A stretch of 47,343 nt of DNA from a virus, in the IMG/VR virus record IMGVR_UViG_3300033182_000361, positions 1 to 47,343 of that record, one strand, 5' to 3'. Shown here piece by piece: positions 15,923 through 22,583 of this stretch (position 1 is its first letter; each line of letters starts with the position of its first letter). A program made the translations under genes and the position numbers. The notes beneath the pieces are model-generated. The model worked only from the letters and a program-made list of their open reading frames with translations. It searched no databases and had not been told where the DNA came from.

Positions 15923-16828
15923 TCACTCTTCAGCAAGACGCTGGAAGTAACTCAGAGCATCATCTTCATCATCATTAGACTTGGACGATGACAGAGAGTT
16001 AAGTTCCTCTTTCATTGCCTTAGGGACAGAAGCGAAATCATAATCGTCTTCCTCATCAACAACCTCAGGATCGGGTGCCTTAGGAGCAGCAGTGATCCCG
16101 AGAACATAATCGAGACGCTTCTTCAGTTCATCATAGGACTTGAACTGGGAAGGATCAACAATCTCAGCGAGAGAATATTGCTTCTTCCAGATTGCTTCCA
16201 TGGCATCGTCATCATCCAGGAGAGCACTAGGACGAGCGAACTCAGAGGAATCATAGTTCCAGTAACCTGCGACCTTCTTGATCTTGATCTTGAAGTCTGC
16301 ACCTGCCCAGAAGTCGAACGGGTTGATAGGATCTTCGTCCTCAAACTCTGGTTGCATGGCAGACATGATCTTATCGAAGATCTTCTTACCAAACTTGTAG
16401 AGGAACACACGACCTTCGTTGTCAGGATTTGCGGGGTCCTTCACAACATAGATGTTAGCGTAATAAGAGAGTTTACGCTTCTGCTTACGAGCAGTCTCTT
16501 TGTCGGCATCACTGCCGCTGTTCCAGAGACTCGTATTGAGTTCGGAGACAGGATCTTTTTGACCGAGAGTGGTCAAAGAATTCTCAATGTACCAACCACC
16601 ATTGCCTTGGAAGGCATGGGAGTACATCTTTGCCCACGGAAGATCTTCACCTTCGGGAGCAGGAAGGAAACGGATAACTGCATAACCGTTACCTGCTTTA
16701 TCGACTTCAGGTTTCCAAAGACGATCGTCAGACGCGCCACCTCCCTTATTCGTTTTTTCTACTTCCTTGACCAGTTTAGCAGTCAGGGAACCGAGGGAGG
16801 ACTGTTTCTTAAGAGATGCAAAAGACAT
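15923..16828 (-). CDS. 32: single-stranded DNA-binding protein gp32
   Basis: 301 residues, same as T4 gp32. The N-terminal basic segment (KKQSSLGSLTAKLVKEVEK) drives cooperativity. WKPEVDKAGNGYAVIRFLP, GGWYIENSLTTLG and the zinc-site region are replaced or altered as in cyanophages (no clear C-x-C cluster seen). The C-terminus is highly acidic (DPEVVDEEDDYDF, SSSKSNDDEDDALS). It coats ssDNA in replication, repair and recombination. Preceded by a consensus early promoter; the leader lacks a Shine-Dalgarno and carries a repeated AAATCCA that may be an autoregulatory site. Confidence 0.95.
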   Translation of the reverse strand: MSFASLKKQSSLGSLTAKLVKEVEKTNKGGGASDDRLWKPEVDKAGNGYAVIRFLPAPEGEDLPWAKMYSHAFQGNGGWYIENSLTTLGQKDPVSELNTSLWNSGSDADKETARKQKRKLSYYANIYVVKDPANPDNEGRVFLYKFGKKIFDKIMSAMQPEFEDEDPINPFDFWAGADFKIKIKKVAGYWNYDSSEFARPSALLDDDDAMEAIWKKQYSLAEIVDPSQFKSYDELKKRLDYVLGITAAPKAPDPEVVDEEDDYDFASVPKAMKEELNSLSSSKSNDDEDDALSYFQRLAEE

Positions 16829-16869
16829 TGGATTTGGCTTGTGTAAATGGATTTGTTCTTTACGGGTCT

Positions 16870-16899
16870 ATTATAGGGCGGACCCATCGCCCATGTCAA
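16870..16899 (-). promoter_or_regulatory. early promoter for gp32
   Basis: TTGACA, an 18-base spacer and TATAAT on the minus strand, an almost perfect sigma70 promoter, about 40 bases before the gp32 start. It overlaps the stop of the DUF1825-like gene, so gp32 can be transcribed by host RNA polymerase on its own. Confidence 0.85.
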
Positions 16900-17225
16900 G
16901 AAATCTGTTTCCTGACATTTTCAAGGGTTTTCTGCATGTTTGCAAAGAGAACCCCACAGTCCACATCAGATGGGAACCCCATCATTATAGCAGACTTACG
17001 GACATTATCGCGCATTTCTTTTGCGCGAGGATCATCGGAGAGAGTCATTCTAGTGTATAGATTCCTCTGTTTCTCCAGCAGAGTGTCGAGTTTGTCAAGA
17101 TGCTTGACCTTATCTTCACGATCCAACTTGTCGAACGCAAACACTTCAGTATAGATTTCTTCCTGAAGTTCATTAATATCTTGAATTGCCTCTTGGACAA
17201 ATTCTGATTCAAAGAAGTCAGACAT
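16896..17225 (-). CDS. DUF1825-like protein
   Basis: 109 residues, all helical and acidic. FFESEFVQEAIQDINELQEE, FDKLDREDKVKHLDKLDTLL and EKQRNLYTRMTLSDDP match the cyanobacterial DUF1825 pattern (F-DSE-VQ...D-E-K...LL-KQ-...R--LS-DP). The family occurs in cyanobacteria and their T4-like phages and has no settled function, so this is likely a host-derived gene kept between gp33 and gp32. A late promoter and a good AGAGGAG ribosome site precede it. Confidence 0.75.
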   Translation of the reverse strand: MSDFFESEFVQEAIQDINELQEEIYTEVFAFDKLDREDKVKHLDKLDTLLEKQRNLYTRMTLSDDPRAKEMRDNVRKSAIMMGFPSDVDCGVLFANMQKTLENVRKQIS

Positions 17226-17244
17226 TTTTCTCCTCTGCCTGGTG

Positions 17245-17251
17245 TATTTAG
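17245..17251 (-). promoter_or_regulatory. late promoter
   Basis: CTAAATA on the minus strand, about 20 bases before the DUF1825-like gene and overlapping the gp33 stop region. Confidence 0.6.
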
Positions 17252-17502
17252 AGCGGCAACCGTGCTCTCGTAGTCTTTTTCATGAAGTTGAGATCGATAG
17301 CATCACGCTTCAACTTCTCTTTGAGAGGTTTAGAAATAAGTTTGGTAATCGAGTCTACTTCAATATTATTTTCTTCACAGAAAAGAACGATTGCCTCAAT
17401 ATAATTGATCTTTTCACGCAAGACTAGATTCTCAATTTCTAAAGAGAACTTTGTGGCATTCATGAATTTTTTGCCCAAAGCTTTGCTTAGTTCATTTTCC
17501 AT
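17248..17502 (-). CDS. 33: late transcription accessory protein gp33-like
   Basis: 84 residues (T4 gp33 is 112). FSLEIENLVLREKINYIEAI, VLFCEENNIEVDSITKLIS and the C-terminal RARLPL follow the gp33 pattern in T4-like cyanophages. The T4 protein binds the RNA polymerase beta flap and the sliding clamp to activate late promoters. It lies one gene from gp32, as in many relatives. It overlaps the nuclease gene stop by 11 bases. Confidence 0.8.
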   Translation of the reverse strand: MENELSKALGKKFMNATKFSLEIENLVLREKINYIEAIVLFCEENNIEVDSITKLISKPLKEKLKRDAIDLNFMKKTTRARLPL

Positions 17503-18151
17503 TTAGTTTAAATTCTACAAAATTTCTGATGTACTTCGTGAGTAACTTCATGTACTTAAGTTTATCATATTCCTGATAGACCTTGCAACTACCGTCCTCA
17601 CATGACATGATGATCACGAACTTCTTTACAGGAACTCCTGTCAGTTCATAATACATGCAAGCATAAGCAGCACATTGAACGAAATAACCATCAATCCAGT
17701 CTCTTGGTTTTGGTTTTTTACTGGTTTTGAAGTCAATGATTGCCAACTCGCCTTCATACTCAGCGATGCAGTCAACAGTGCCAGCAACACCCAGTTCTTT
17801 ACTATAGAGAGAACCTTCCAGAGTGTGAATATTATTGATCTTGTTCAAATCAGGTTTTGCGATCTTGAACAAGAAGTCTGGAAGAGGTTGTACCTCTGGA
17901 AGATCTTCGTTCTTAAGATAATGCTCAGTTAAAGTGTGCATGTCGGTTCCCCGACGGGTTGCCTTCCGAGTAATCTCGTTGGCAACCTCATCACCGACCC
18001 GTTTACGCCATTTAGCAAACTTTTCCCGTTCATAAAAACTGATGATAGAGGTAATGGATACCATCTTTGCATCAGGAGTATCATAATAACGAACACCGTC
18101 AATGGTGTCTCTCTCTAAACGAGGGAGGTCAATTTCAAGATGATTAAACAT
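17492..18151 (-). CDS. PD-(D/E)XK (RecB-like) nuclease
   Basis: 219 residues. The catalytic block is GVAGTVDCIAEYEGELAIID, followed by FKTSKKPK (D...E...DFKTSK), the PD-(D/E)XK core with motif IV-like QCAAYACMYYELTG behind it. N-terminal residues include the helix RRGTDMHTLTEHYL with a conserved His as in RecB-family exonucleases. The likely activity is Mg-dependent ssDNA or dsDNA exonuclease in recombination. Coupled to phoH (shared A of start and stop). Confidence 0.85.
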   Translation of the reverse strand: MFNHLEIDLPRLERDTIDGVRYYDTPDAKMVSITSIISFYEREKFAKWRKRVGDEVANEITRKATRRGTDMHTLTEHYLKNEDLPEVQPLPDFLFKIAKPDLNKINNIHTLEGSLYSKELGVAGTVDCIAEYEGELAIIDFKTSKKPKPRDWIDGYFVQCAAYACMYYELTGVPVKKFVIIMSCEDGSCKVYQEYDKLKYMKLLTKYIRNFVEFKLNGK

Positions 18152-18903
18152 TACATACCAAGAGCCAATTTAGTTGCGAGATATTCCTTACAGAGACCAG
18201 AACGAACGATGTCATCAACACCGAATTCGATAGACGAGAATGACGGCATTTGCTCCAGGATCTTCATAAAGTCCAGGATACCATTACGCTCATAAGTTTT
18301 TGTAAGGTCAGTTTGAGTAGCATCACCACAGAAGTGAATCTTAGTGTTTTCACCAACACGGGTGATGATACTATCAAGTTCGTGGAAATTCAAGTTCTGA
18401 CACTCATCAACGATGATAATGGCATCATCGAGAGTAGTTCCGCGAATAAAGGAGGTAGACCAGAAGGAAATAGTTTCCTGCTGCTTGAGGTTACCATACA
18501 GCATCTCAAAATCAGAGTCTGTAGGCAATTCAAACATGTACTTTACCATATTCTTATAGGGAATCTGGTAGAGAGCAGATTTGTCCTCATGATCTCCAGG
18601 GAGGAAACCAATCTCTCTAGTCGAGACCAGAGAACGAACAATATAGATTTTATTATAAGGAGAGTTTTCGTCTAAAACATCCTTAAGAGCATTATACAGC
18701 ACAATAAAGGTTTTACCAGTACCTGCTGCCCCATATGCAAAAATGTTTTTCCCGAGATGATAATCTTTGAATAATGTTTCTTGATTATCTGTGAGGGGAG
18801 TAATATCAACGAGGAAGTCCGTATTAATTGGTTTCTTCCTTCTCATCTGTTTAGCAGTCATACCAACACCAATCGGATTTTCAGACTTTCTCTTTCTGGG
18901 CAT
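18151..18903 (-). CDS. phoH: PhoH-like P-loop ATPase
   Basis: 250 residues. Walker A AYGAAGTGKTFIVL, Walker B AIIIVDECQN, and sensor-like IHFCGDATQTDL are all present, with PLTDNQETLFKDY as the Q-like motif upstream. PhoH is a common cyanophage gene named for phosphate starvation in E. coli, but its phage role is unproven; homology is to the helicase-like superfamily. No pho box was identified upstream. Confidence 0.92.
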   Translation of the reverse strand: MPRKRKSENPIGVGMTAKQMRRKKPINTDFLVDITPLTDNQETLFKDYHLGKNIFAYGAAGTGKTFIVLYNALKDVLDENSPYNKIYIVRSLVSTREIGFLPGDHEDKSALYQIPYKNMVKYMFELPTDSDFEMLYGNLKQQETISFWSTSFIRGTTLDDAIIIVDECQNLNFHELDSIITRVGENTKIHFCGDATQTDLTKTYERNGILDFMKILEQMPSFSSIEFGVDDIVRSGLCKEYLATKLALGM

Positions 18904-18909
18904 AGGTTT

Positions 18910-19164
18910 TTAGTCTAGGGTGAGTTTTTGACGATTTTGACCAGTTTTTTGTGCTCCACGAAGCACCTCATTCCAACCAGGATGAGATTTACGAAGTTTA
19001 TCCTTCCACTCTCCAACCTCTCCAGGAGAAGGGCAAGTAGATGGATCTGACCAATCCCGCTGCCAATCGGGATTATCTTTACACCACTGGGACCAGTCGT
19101 GAACACTCATGCTCACTTCTTTCTGCTCCCCAGTTTCTTTGTGAATAACAGGATAAGTTGCCAT
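18910..19164 (-). CDS. FmdB-like small protein
   Basis: 84 residues when started at the ATG giving MATYPVIHKETGEQKEV; this start has the late promoter 20 bases upstream, while the longer frame begins inside the next gene. The N-terminal pattern of a short strand, Asn/His-x-x-TGE and a helix ending in DNPDW resembles phage proteins related to the FmdB zinc ribbon, but the CxxC pairs are missing. Trp-rich (seven Trp in 84). Function unknown. Confidence 0.65.
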   Translation of the reverse strand: MATYPVIHKETGEQKEVSMSVHDWSQWCKDNPDWQRDWSDPSTCPSPGEVGEWKDKLRKSHPGWNEVLRGAQKTGQNRQKLTLD

Positions 19165-19184
19165 TTTAAAACATTGTATAGGTG

Positions 19185-19191
19185 TATTTAG
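19185..19191 (-). promoter_or_regulatory. late promoter
   Basis: CTAAATA on the minus strand, overlapping the 3' end of the 2OG oxygenase gene, 20 bases before the start of the 84-residue gene. Confidence 0.6.
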
Positions 19192-19859
19192 AGATCGACC
19201 AAATTGTCTTCGTCGGGATGAAGACAACCTTCAGCAGGAACAATATCGAAAGCAATAGTGATCCTAGGTTCTTCGACTTGTGTCACAGAAGTGTAGTGTG
19301 CTAACCATGTTGGAAAGATTGTGATTTCTCCAGGAATGTTTTCTGCAATGATATCCTCTCCCCAGTCATTATATGGGGGAATATAGTTAGTGGAAGTTCC
19401 TGTTGCACTTACACAAAAGTGACCACTTAGGTAAGTATGGGGATGAACCGAGTGAGCATGTTTTCCAATACTTTCACCCTTCCGTAACACATTTGCCCAA
19501 CACCTAATCTTGAGTTTTGGGAATTTTCCACCAACCATAGAATCATAGTATTTTTGGTGGACTTCACGAATAACTTCATGCAATTGTTTGCATACGGGGT
19601 GATCCCACTTCAAAACATTGAAATACTTGAATCTTGCGGTAAGACTGTTTGGACCTAAACCTGTTTGACCGTCATTCAAAGGAAGGTATCCCATATCAGC
19701 GGGAAACTCTTCCTTAATTTCAATTTCTTTTTCAAGAATTAGATCTTTCAGTGCATCAAGATCAATATCAGTTTGTGCGTTAGCAAGAGTGAAGTCCCAA
19801 GTAGGAGCAAATGGAGTTACTGGAGGTTCGCTAACATAGCGAATGGCATTAATTTTCAT
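19188..19859 (-). CDS. 2OG-Fe(II) oxygenase-like protein
   Basis: 223 residues from MKINAIRYV (a TTG three codons earlier is less likely). The cluster GKHAHSVHPHTYLSGHFCVS around residue 134-152, distal His in WLAHYTSV and Arg in PRITIAFDI follow the TIGR02466-type oxygenase layout (His pair, SG-yY strand, distal His, Arg). The start overlaps the thyX end. The substrate is unknown. Neighbouring thyX suggests, but does not prove, a nucleotide-related role. Confidence 0.75.
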   Translation of the reverse strand: MKINAIRYVSEPPVTPFAPTWDFTLANAQTDIDLDALKDLILEKEIEIKEEFPADMGYLPLNDGQTGLGPNSLTARFKYFNVLKWDHPVCKQLHEVIREVHQKYYDSMVGGKFPKLKIRCWANVLRKGESIGKHAHSVHPHTYLSGHFCVSATGTSTNYIPPYNDWGEDIIAENIPGEITIFPTWLAHYTSVTQVEEPRITIAFDIVPAEGCLHPDEDNLVDL

Positions 19860-20493
19860 TCCACTCAAGTGCTTTACCTACAGTTGGGAATTGTTCGCAG
19901 AAAATTGCCTTTGCAGCATTAGCGATATCCATGTGTTCTTTCTGAGTTCCATTAGCACTCCTGAGCGAGATGTAATGGACCCATGAGCGACAGGAACCCG
20001 TCATATAGATCCTCGTGGGGGTTGCTAGTGGAAGGATCATTCTAGCGCACTCCTTGGCGATTCCAGAGTCCAGCATGTTCTTGTAAAGATCCATTGCCTC
20101 AGCAAAATGCTTGTGGATGAGATCCTCATACATTTTCTTAGTTTCATCGCTGACATCATCAATAGAATTCTGACGATTCTTTGTGTCTTGAGAGCGAAGA
20201 TCGAACATAGGAATGTTCTCTGCCAACAGAGAACTATCAGCATACCGCTGGGAAAACTCTTGATATGTGAACGACCTATGACGCAAAATTTGAGCTGCGA
20301 TAGCACGAGTAGTCTCAATTTCAAGAGTCATGTATGCCTGCTCAAACACAGACCAGTGTCCATGTTTGATACAATACTTCAGGAGTCCTTCAAAACTTGG
20401 ATTATCCTGATTTTTGGGATTAGAGACCCTGGCGATATACGCCATAGTTTCTTCAGGATTCGGTGTCGCTTGAATCAGTTTTACGCTTTGCAT
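19849..20493 (-). CDS. thyX: flavin-dependent thymidylate synthase ThyX
   Basis: 214 residues. The ThyX signature RHR-x7-S is exact (RHRSFTYQEFSQRY). FEQAYMTLEIETTRAIAAQ precedes it and the C-terminal SCRSWVHYISLRSANGTQKE completes the FAD/dUMP site. It makes dTMP from dUMP using CH2-THF, FAD and NADPH in phage DNA synthesis. It overlaps the small basic gene at 20453 by 41 bases. Confidence 0.95.
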   Translation of the reverse strand: MQSVKLIQATPNPEETMAYIARVSNPKNQDNPSFEGLLKYCIKHGHWSVFEQAYMTLEIETTRAIAAQILRHRSFTYQEFSQRYADSSLLAENIPMFDLRSQDTKNRQNSIDDVSDETKKMYEDLIHKHFAEAMDLYKNMLDSGIAKECARMILPLATPTRIYMTGSCRSWVHYISLRSANGTQKEHMDIANAAKAIFCEQFPTVGKALEWNEN

Positions 20494-20635
20494 CTAGTTC
20501 CCTCATCTGTTTCATTTTAAGACCGCGTTTTGCCGCTTTTTTGGCTTTACGCATATACATCAATTCTTCTTCAGTATACAACCAAGGCTGCTTAAGTGCT
20601 TCCTTCGTTAGACGAATTGTGTCCTTGTACCGCAT
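20453..20635 (-). CDS. small basic conserved protein
   Basis: 60 residues, Lys/Arg-rich helix (YMRKAKKAAKRGLKMKQMRE) after MRYKDTIRLTKEALKQPWLY. Overlaps both thyX (41 bases) and the upstream 86-residue gene (44 bases). Possible nucleic-acid binding from charge alone. A CTAAATA sits 93 bases upstream at 20728-20734, too far to assign firmly. Confidence 0.55.
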   Translation of the reverse strand: MRYKDTIRLTKEALKQPWLYTEEELMYMRKAKKAAKRGLKMKQMRELDAKRKTDSSDTES

Positions 20636-20852
20636 AGTACACCTCGTAGTACTTAACTAAACCTGCAGTTATCATATTTCCCTGAGATACCCAGTCGTGG
20701 GTACACTCGTAGATACTCTGGTTACTATATTTAGATGTCCCATCAGGACCCAACTCAGACCCAAACTTTTGCAAAAGAATGCTCAGACACTCTTGCCTGA
20801 GTTTCATTTTCTGATCACTATAACGCCAATCAGTCTGGATATCCATCATCAT
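20592..20852 (-). CDS. conserved small protein
   Basis: 86 residues when started at the ATG triplet run MMMDIQTDWRYSDQKMKLRQ, which overlaps the end of the 53-residue gene upstream. Contains ECLSILLQKFGSELGPDGTS, then HDWVSQGNMITAGLVKYYEV. The longer frame from 20945 runs through the other gene and is less likely. Function not recognised. Confidence 0.6.
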   Translation of the reverse strand: MMMDIQTDWRYSDQKMKLRQECLSILLQKFGSELGPDGTSKYSNQSIYECTHDWVSQGNMITAGLVKYYEVYYAVQGHNSSNEGST

Positions 20853-20991
20853 CTCCGTCAGTGAAAACTTCGTCGTAGTCTGTGTTTCTCGTTGAAGTGT
20901 ATGCAGAAGTATCAGAGAAAACTTCTGCTTCCAAGTCCTCAACAATCGCTTTGAGAGTGAGAACCAAACCTTTTAAAACTTGTCTGTCCAT
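20830..20991 (-). CDS. small acidic protein
   Basis: 53 residues from MDRQVLKGLVLTLKAIVEDL; the C-terminus is very acidic (TDYDEVFTDGDDDGYPD). It is the first gene after the terminator at 21020-21047 and so needs its own promoter, which I did not identify. The longer frame begins in the terminator region and is rejected. Confidence 0.6.
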   Translation of the reverse strand: MDRQVLKGLVLTLKAIVEDLEAEVFSDTSAYTSTRNTDYDEVFTDGDDDGYPD

Positions 20992-21019
20992 GGAAAAATA
21001 GGTTTTTCCAATTCTACAC

Positions 21020-21047
21020 AAAAAAAGAAGGGGTGTCAACCCCTTCT
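21020..21047 (-). terminator. terminator of small-ORF cluster
   Basis: AGAAGGGG-TTGACA-CCCCTTCT then TTTTTT on the minus strand. The TGA stop of the 56-residue gene lies in the hairpin loop. It ends the riboswitch-led transcript of tiny ORFs. Confidence 0.85.
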
Positions 21048-21206
21048 ATTGAGTATTGGTTGGAAAGTCATCATCTTTTCAAACCAATCACGCAAGTGTA
21101 TGCGATAACAAGACCAGTACTTGCACCCCCTATAAGTTAGTTGATAACAAGCAGGTGGTCTGTTATCTTTATCCATATCATCATAATGATATGTGTAATC
21201 TTCCAT
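21036..21206 (-). CDS. DUF4278-like small protein
   Basis: 56 residues. QLTYRGCKYWSCYR carries the YRG-x-Y core of DUF4278, a cyanobacterial family of unknown function; a tyrosine/aspartate-rich start (MEDYTYHYDDMDKD) precedes it. Its start shares one base with the stop before it (TAATG). The stop is inside the terminator loop. Confidence 0.6.
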   Translation of the reverse strand: MEDYTYHYDDMDKDNRPPACYQLTYRGCKYWSCYRIHLRDWFEKMMTFQPILNRRG

Positions 21207-21319
21207 TACTTCACCTTTGTATCACAGTTTCCTGCCATACAAAGAACTGCAGCGTGACGACGATCTTCTTTTTGCTTCTTCTCTTTAATGATCTGAAGAA
21301 AATTGAGTTTCTGTGTCAT
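21206..21319 (-). CDS. tiny basic protein with two Cys
   Basis: 37 residues, MTQKLNFLQIIKEKKQKEDR and then an end with two cysteines (VLCMAGNCDTKVK). Both ends overlap neighbours (ATGA and TAATG), as expected of a translationally coupled chain, and an AGGAGG-like ribosome site (AAGGAGGTAAA) precedes it. Function unknown. Confidence 0.6.
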   Translation of the reverse strand: MTQKLNFLQIIKEKKQKEDRRHAAVLCMAGNCDTKVK

Positions 21320-21447
21320 TTTACCTCCTTAACATACTTGATACCACGATAGGCTTCGTTGTACTGTTGGGGGTGCTGCTGTGCTTGCTGCTGCTCACGA
21401 CGCTCTACAGTGTCATAAGCGTGACCACGATAAACTACTTTAGCCAT
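21316..21447 (-). CDS. DUF4278-like small protein
   Basis: 43 residues, MAKVVYRGHAYDTVERREQQ at the start and AYRGIKYVKEVK at the end, so two YRG-x-Y units as in DUF4278. Glutamine-rich middle. Ribosome site TTTAGGAGTAAATCC just upstream. It follows the second GGACGCAA/GGAACGG RNA element directly. Confidence 0.65.
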   Translation of the reverse strand: MAKVVYRGHAYDTVERREQQQAQQHPQQYNEAYRGIKYVKEVK

Positions 21448-21470
21448 GGATTTACTCCTAAAGAAATGGG

Positions 21471-21510
21471 CGAATTAACTCCCGTTCCTTCAGTCGTTTG
21501 CGTCCTAGTT
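21471..21510 (-). promoter_or_regulatory. second glutamine-II-like RNA segment
   Basis: On the minus strand this holds TAGGACGCAA, GACTGAAGGAACGGGAG and TTAATTCGCC. It shares GGACGCAA and GGAACGG with the 3' half of the element at 21695-21735, and its order matches the 3' half of glnA/downstream-peptide RNAs. It has no adjacent CGTTC arm. The only nearby match (CGTTCATCCTA) lies before the 59-codon ORF, see findings. Inference from pairing only. Confidence 0.45.
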
Positions 21511-21684
21511 ATCAAAACAACTGGGTTCAGTATGCTCCATCCAGTGAAGGATGAAATCAAACTTTTCCCTAGGAGTGAATAGAGTAGAAGACTCAATTCC
21601 TTCCTTCAACCAATGATAGTCTTCACACCGAAGAAAATCTTCAGGTGGGACATGACTAAAAAAGATTAAAGCAAGTGATAACAT
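21505..21684 (-). CDS. downstream peptide behind riboswitch-like RNA
   Basis: 59 residues: MLSLALIFFSHVPPEDFLRC, then EDYHWLKEGI and an end HWMEHTEPSCFDN. The start is 11 bases after GGAACGGAG, which would act as ribosome site and is part of the RNA motif. Short ORFs of 17-100 codons in this position define the downstream-peptide class. The first ten residues are hydrophobic but too short for a sure membrane segment. Confidence 0.7.
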   Translation of the reverse strand: MLSLALIFFSHVPPEDFLRCEDYHWLKEGIESSTLFTPREKFDFILHWMEHTEPSCFDN

Positions 21685-21694
21685 AGGATGAACG

Positions 21695-21735
21695 CTCCGT
21701 TCCGCGACTTACTTGCGTCCCCGAAGGGATGAACG
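21695..21735 (-). ncRNA. glutamine-II / downstream-peptide riboswitch-like element
   Basis: Minus strand CGTTCATCCC-TTC-GGGGACGCAAGTAAG...GGAACGGAG. CGTTC can pair with GAACG (P1), and TCCC with GGGA around a UUC loop. The GGACG-CAAGTA segment matches the conserved core known from glnA and downstream-peptide RNAs, which bind glutamine. The 3' strand holds the ribosome site of the ORF at 21684, so ligand binding would block translation. It begins within 10 bases of the predicted transcript start. Confidence 0.65.
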
Positions 21736-21743
21736 ACAGGTCT

Positions 21744-21772
21744 ATTATAGACCACATACAGTATATATGCAA
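21744..21772 (-). promoter_or_regulatory. early promoter for small-ORF cluster
   Basis: TTGCAT, 17-base spacer, TATAAT on the minus strand. The -10 lies within a perfect 15-base palindrome GGTCTATAATAGACC (21739-21753). The 10-base core GTCTATTATAG on the plus strand also occurs at the gp32 promoter. Confidence 0.8.
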
Positions 21773-21817
21773 GTAGTTTTGTAAAATAAGATACAATTTT
21801 AAAAAACCTTTAGAATC

Positions 21818-21848
21818 AAAAAATACCTGGGATTTTTTTTCCCGATAT
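21818..21848 (-). terminator. terminator after 86-residue gene
   Basis: Minus strand ATATCGGGA-A-rich loop-TCCCAGGTAT followed by TTTTTT. It lies 27 bases after the stop at 21875 and resembles the terminator at 35535-35565 in sequence. Confidence 0.65.
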
Positions 21849-21874
21849 TTTGAAACTAAAGGTCGATTTTGTTT

Positions 21875-22135
21875 TCACTTTTTCTTCGAGGGGTTCCAAA
21901 GTTTTGGATTGGTTCTCCCTTCAGACTGAGTGAACCTAATTAAGTCCTCCCTGTACCTGTCCCAGTAATAGTCAAAGATTTCTACTTTCTTATTACATGT
22001 TACAAGGTCATACTTTTTGAGACCATCATCCATATATTCAACTAGGTATGCTGTATACGGAAGAGATCTGTCATCAGCGATACTTGGATCACAATCTTTG
22101 TGGATGATTTTAACACTCAATTGCGACCACCCCAC
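21875..22135 (-). CDS. conserved small protein
   Basis: 86 residues from a GTG at 22135; a TTG at 22120, nested in the stop of the upstream gene, would give LSVKIIHKDCDPS as the start and is equally plausible. There is no ATG before residue 35. Contains YTAYLVEYMDDGLKKYDLVT and FDYYWDRYREDLIRF. Located after the 149-residue gene in a two-gene unit ending in a terminator. Function unknown. Confidence 0.6.
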   Translation of the reverse strand: MGWSQLSVKIIHKDCDPSIADDRSLPYTAYLVEYMDDGLKKYDLVTCNKKVEIFDYYWDRYREDLIRFTQSEGRTNPKLWNPSKKK

Positions 22136-22566
22136 TGAACATCGGGGTAGGCTTCTTTTACAACATTGTGAGTGATACGATACTTCTTGCCAAGATTCTT
22201 GTCTTTTACAAGACAGATCACTTCTGCTTCATCGGGATGAAGCGACTCAAGAAGTTCAATAAACAGTGCTTCTCTACGAGTCTGCTTGAGAGTGTCATTG
22301 CCACCCCTCACATAATTATAGAGAGTCCGATATTGACTCGCTAGTTTACTTTGTGCCTCTGGCGTGGGAGCATCATTTGGAGTATAGGGAACTTCTCCAT
22401 CGGGGAGAGCACTTTTGATACTCTCGTCAAAGTTCCAAACAAAGAGTGCAACCAAAGCAGGAGACCGATGCTCTTTAAGCAATTTGATCTTTTCGGGTTT
22501 GGTCTTGGCGCTAGAGACCGCTTGAAGAATTTCGGATTGAAGCGGGTGGGGTGGCAATTTGCTCAT
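22117..22566 (-). CDS. conserved cyanophage-type protein
   Basis: 149 residues, mostly helical. Segments: LVALFVWNFDESIKSALPDG, EVPYTPNDAP, YNYVRGGNDTLKQTRREALF, LLESLHPDEAEVICLVKDKN. The pattern of an early-expressed DNA-side protein is plausible but unproven. Its stop overlaps the next gene. Confidence 0.7.
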   Translation of the reverse strand: MSKLPPHPLQSEILQAVSSAKTKPEKIKLLKEHRSPALVALFVWNFDESIKSALPDGEVPYTPNDAPTPEAQSKLASQYRTLYNYVRGGNDTLKQTRREALFIELLESLHPDEAEVICLVKDKNLGKKYRITHNVVKEAYPDVQWGGRN

Positions 22567-22583
22567 GATTTTTCAATTAGTAA

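Noticed and set aside
20728-20734. CTAAATA as late promoter for the 60-residue gene
   Set aside because: It is 93 bases from the start and inside another gene; distance is unlike the other late promoters here.
22117-22135. ATG start for the 86-residue gene
   Set aside because: No in-frame ATG near the beginning; only GTG and TTG are available.
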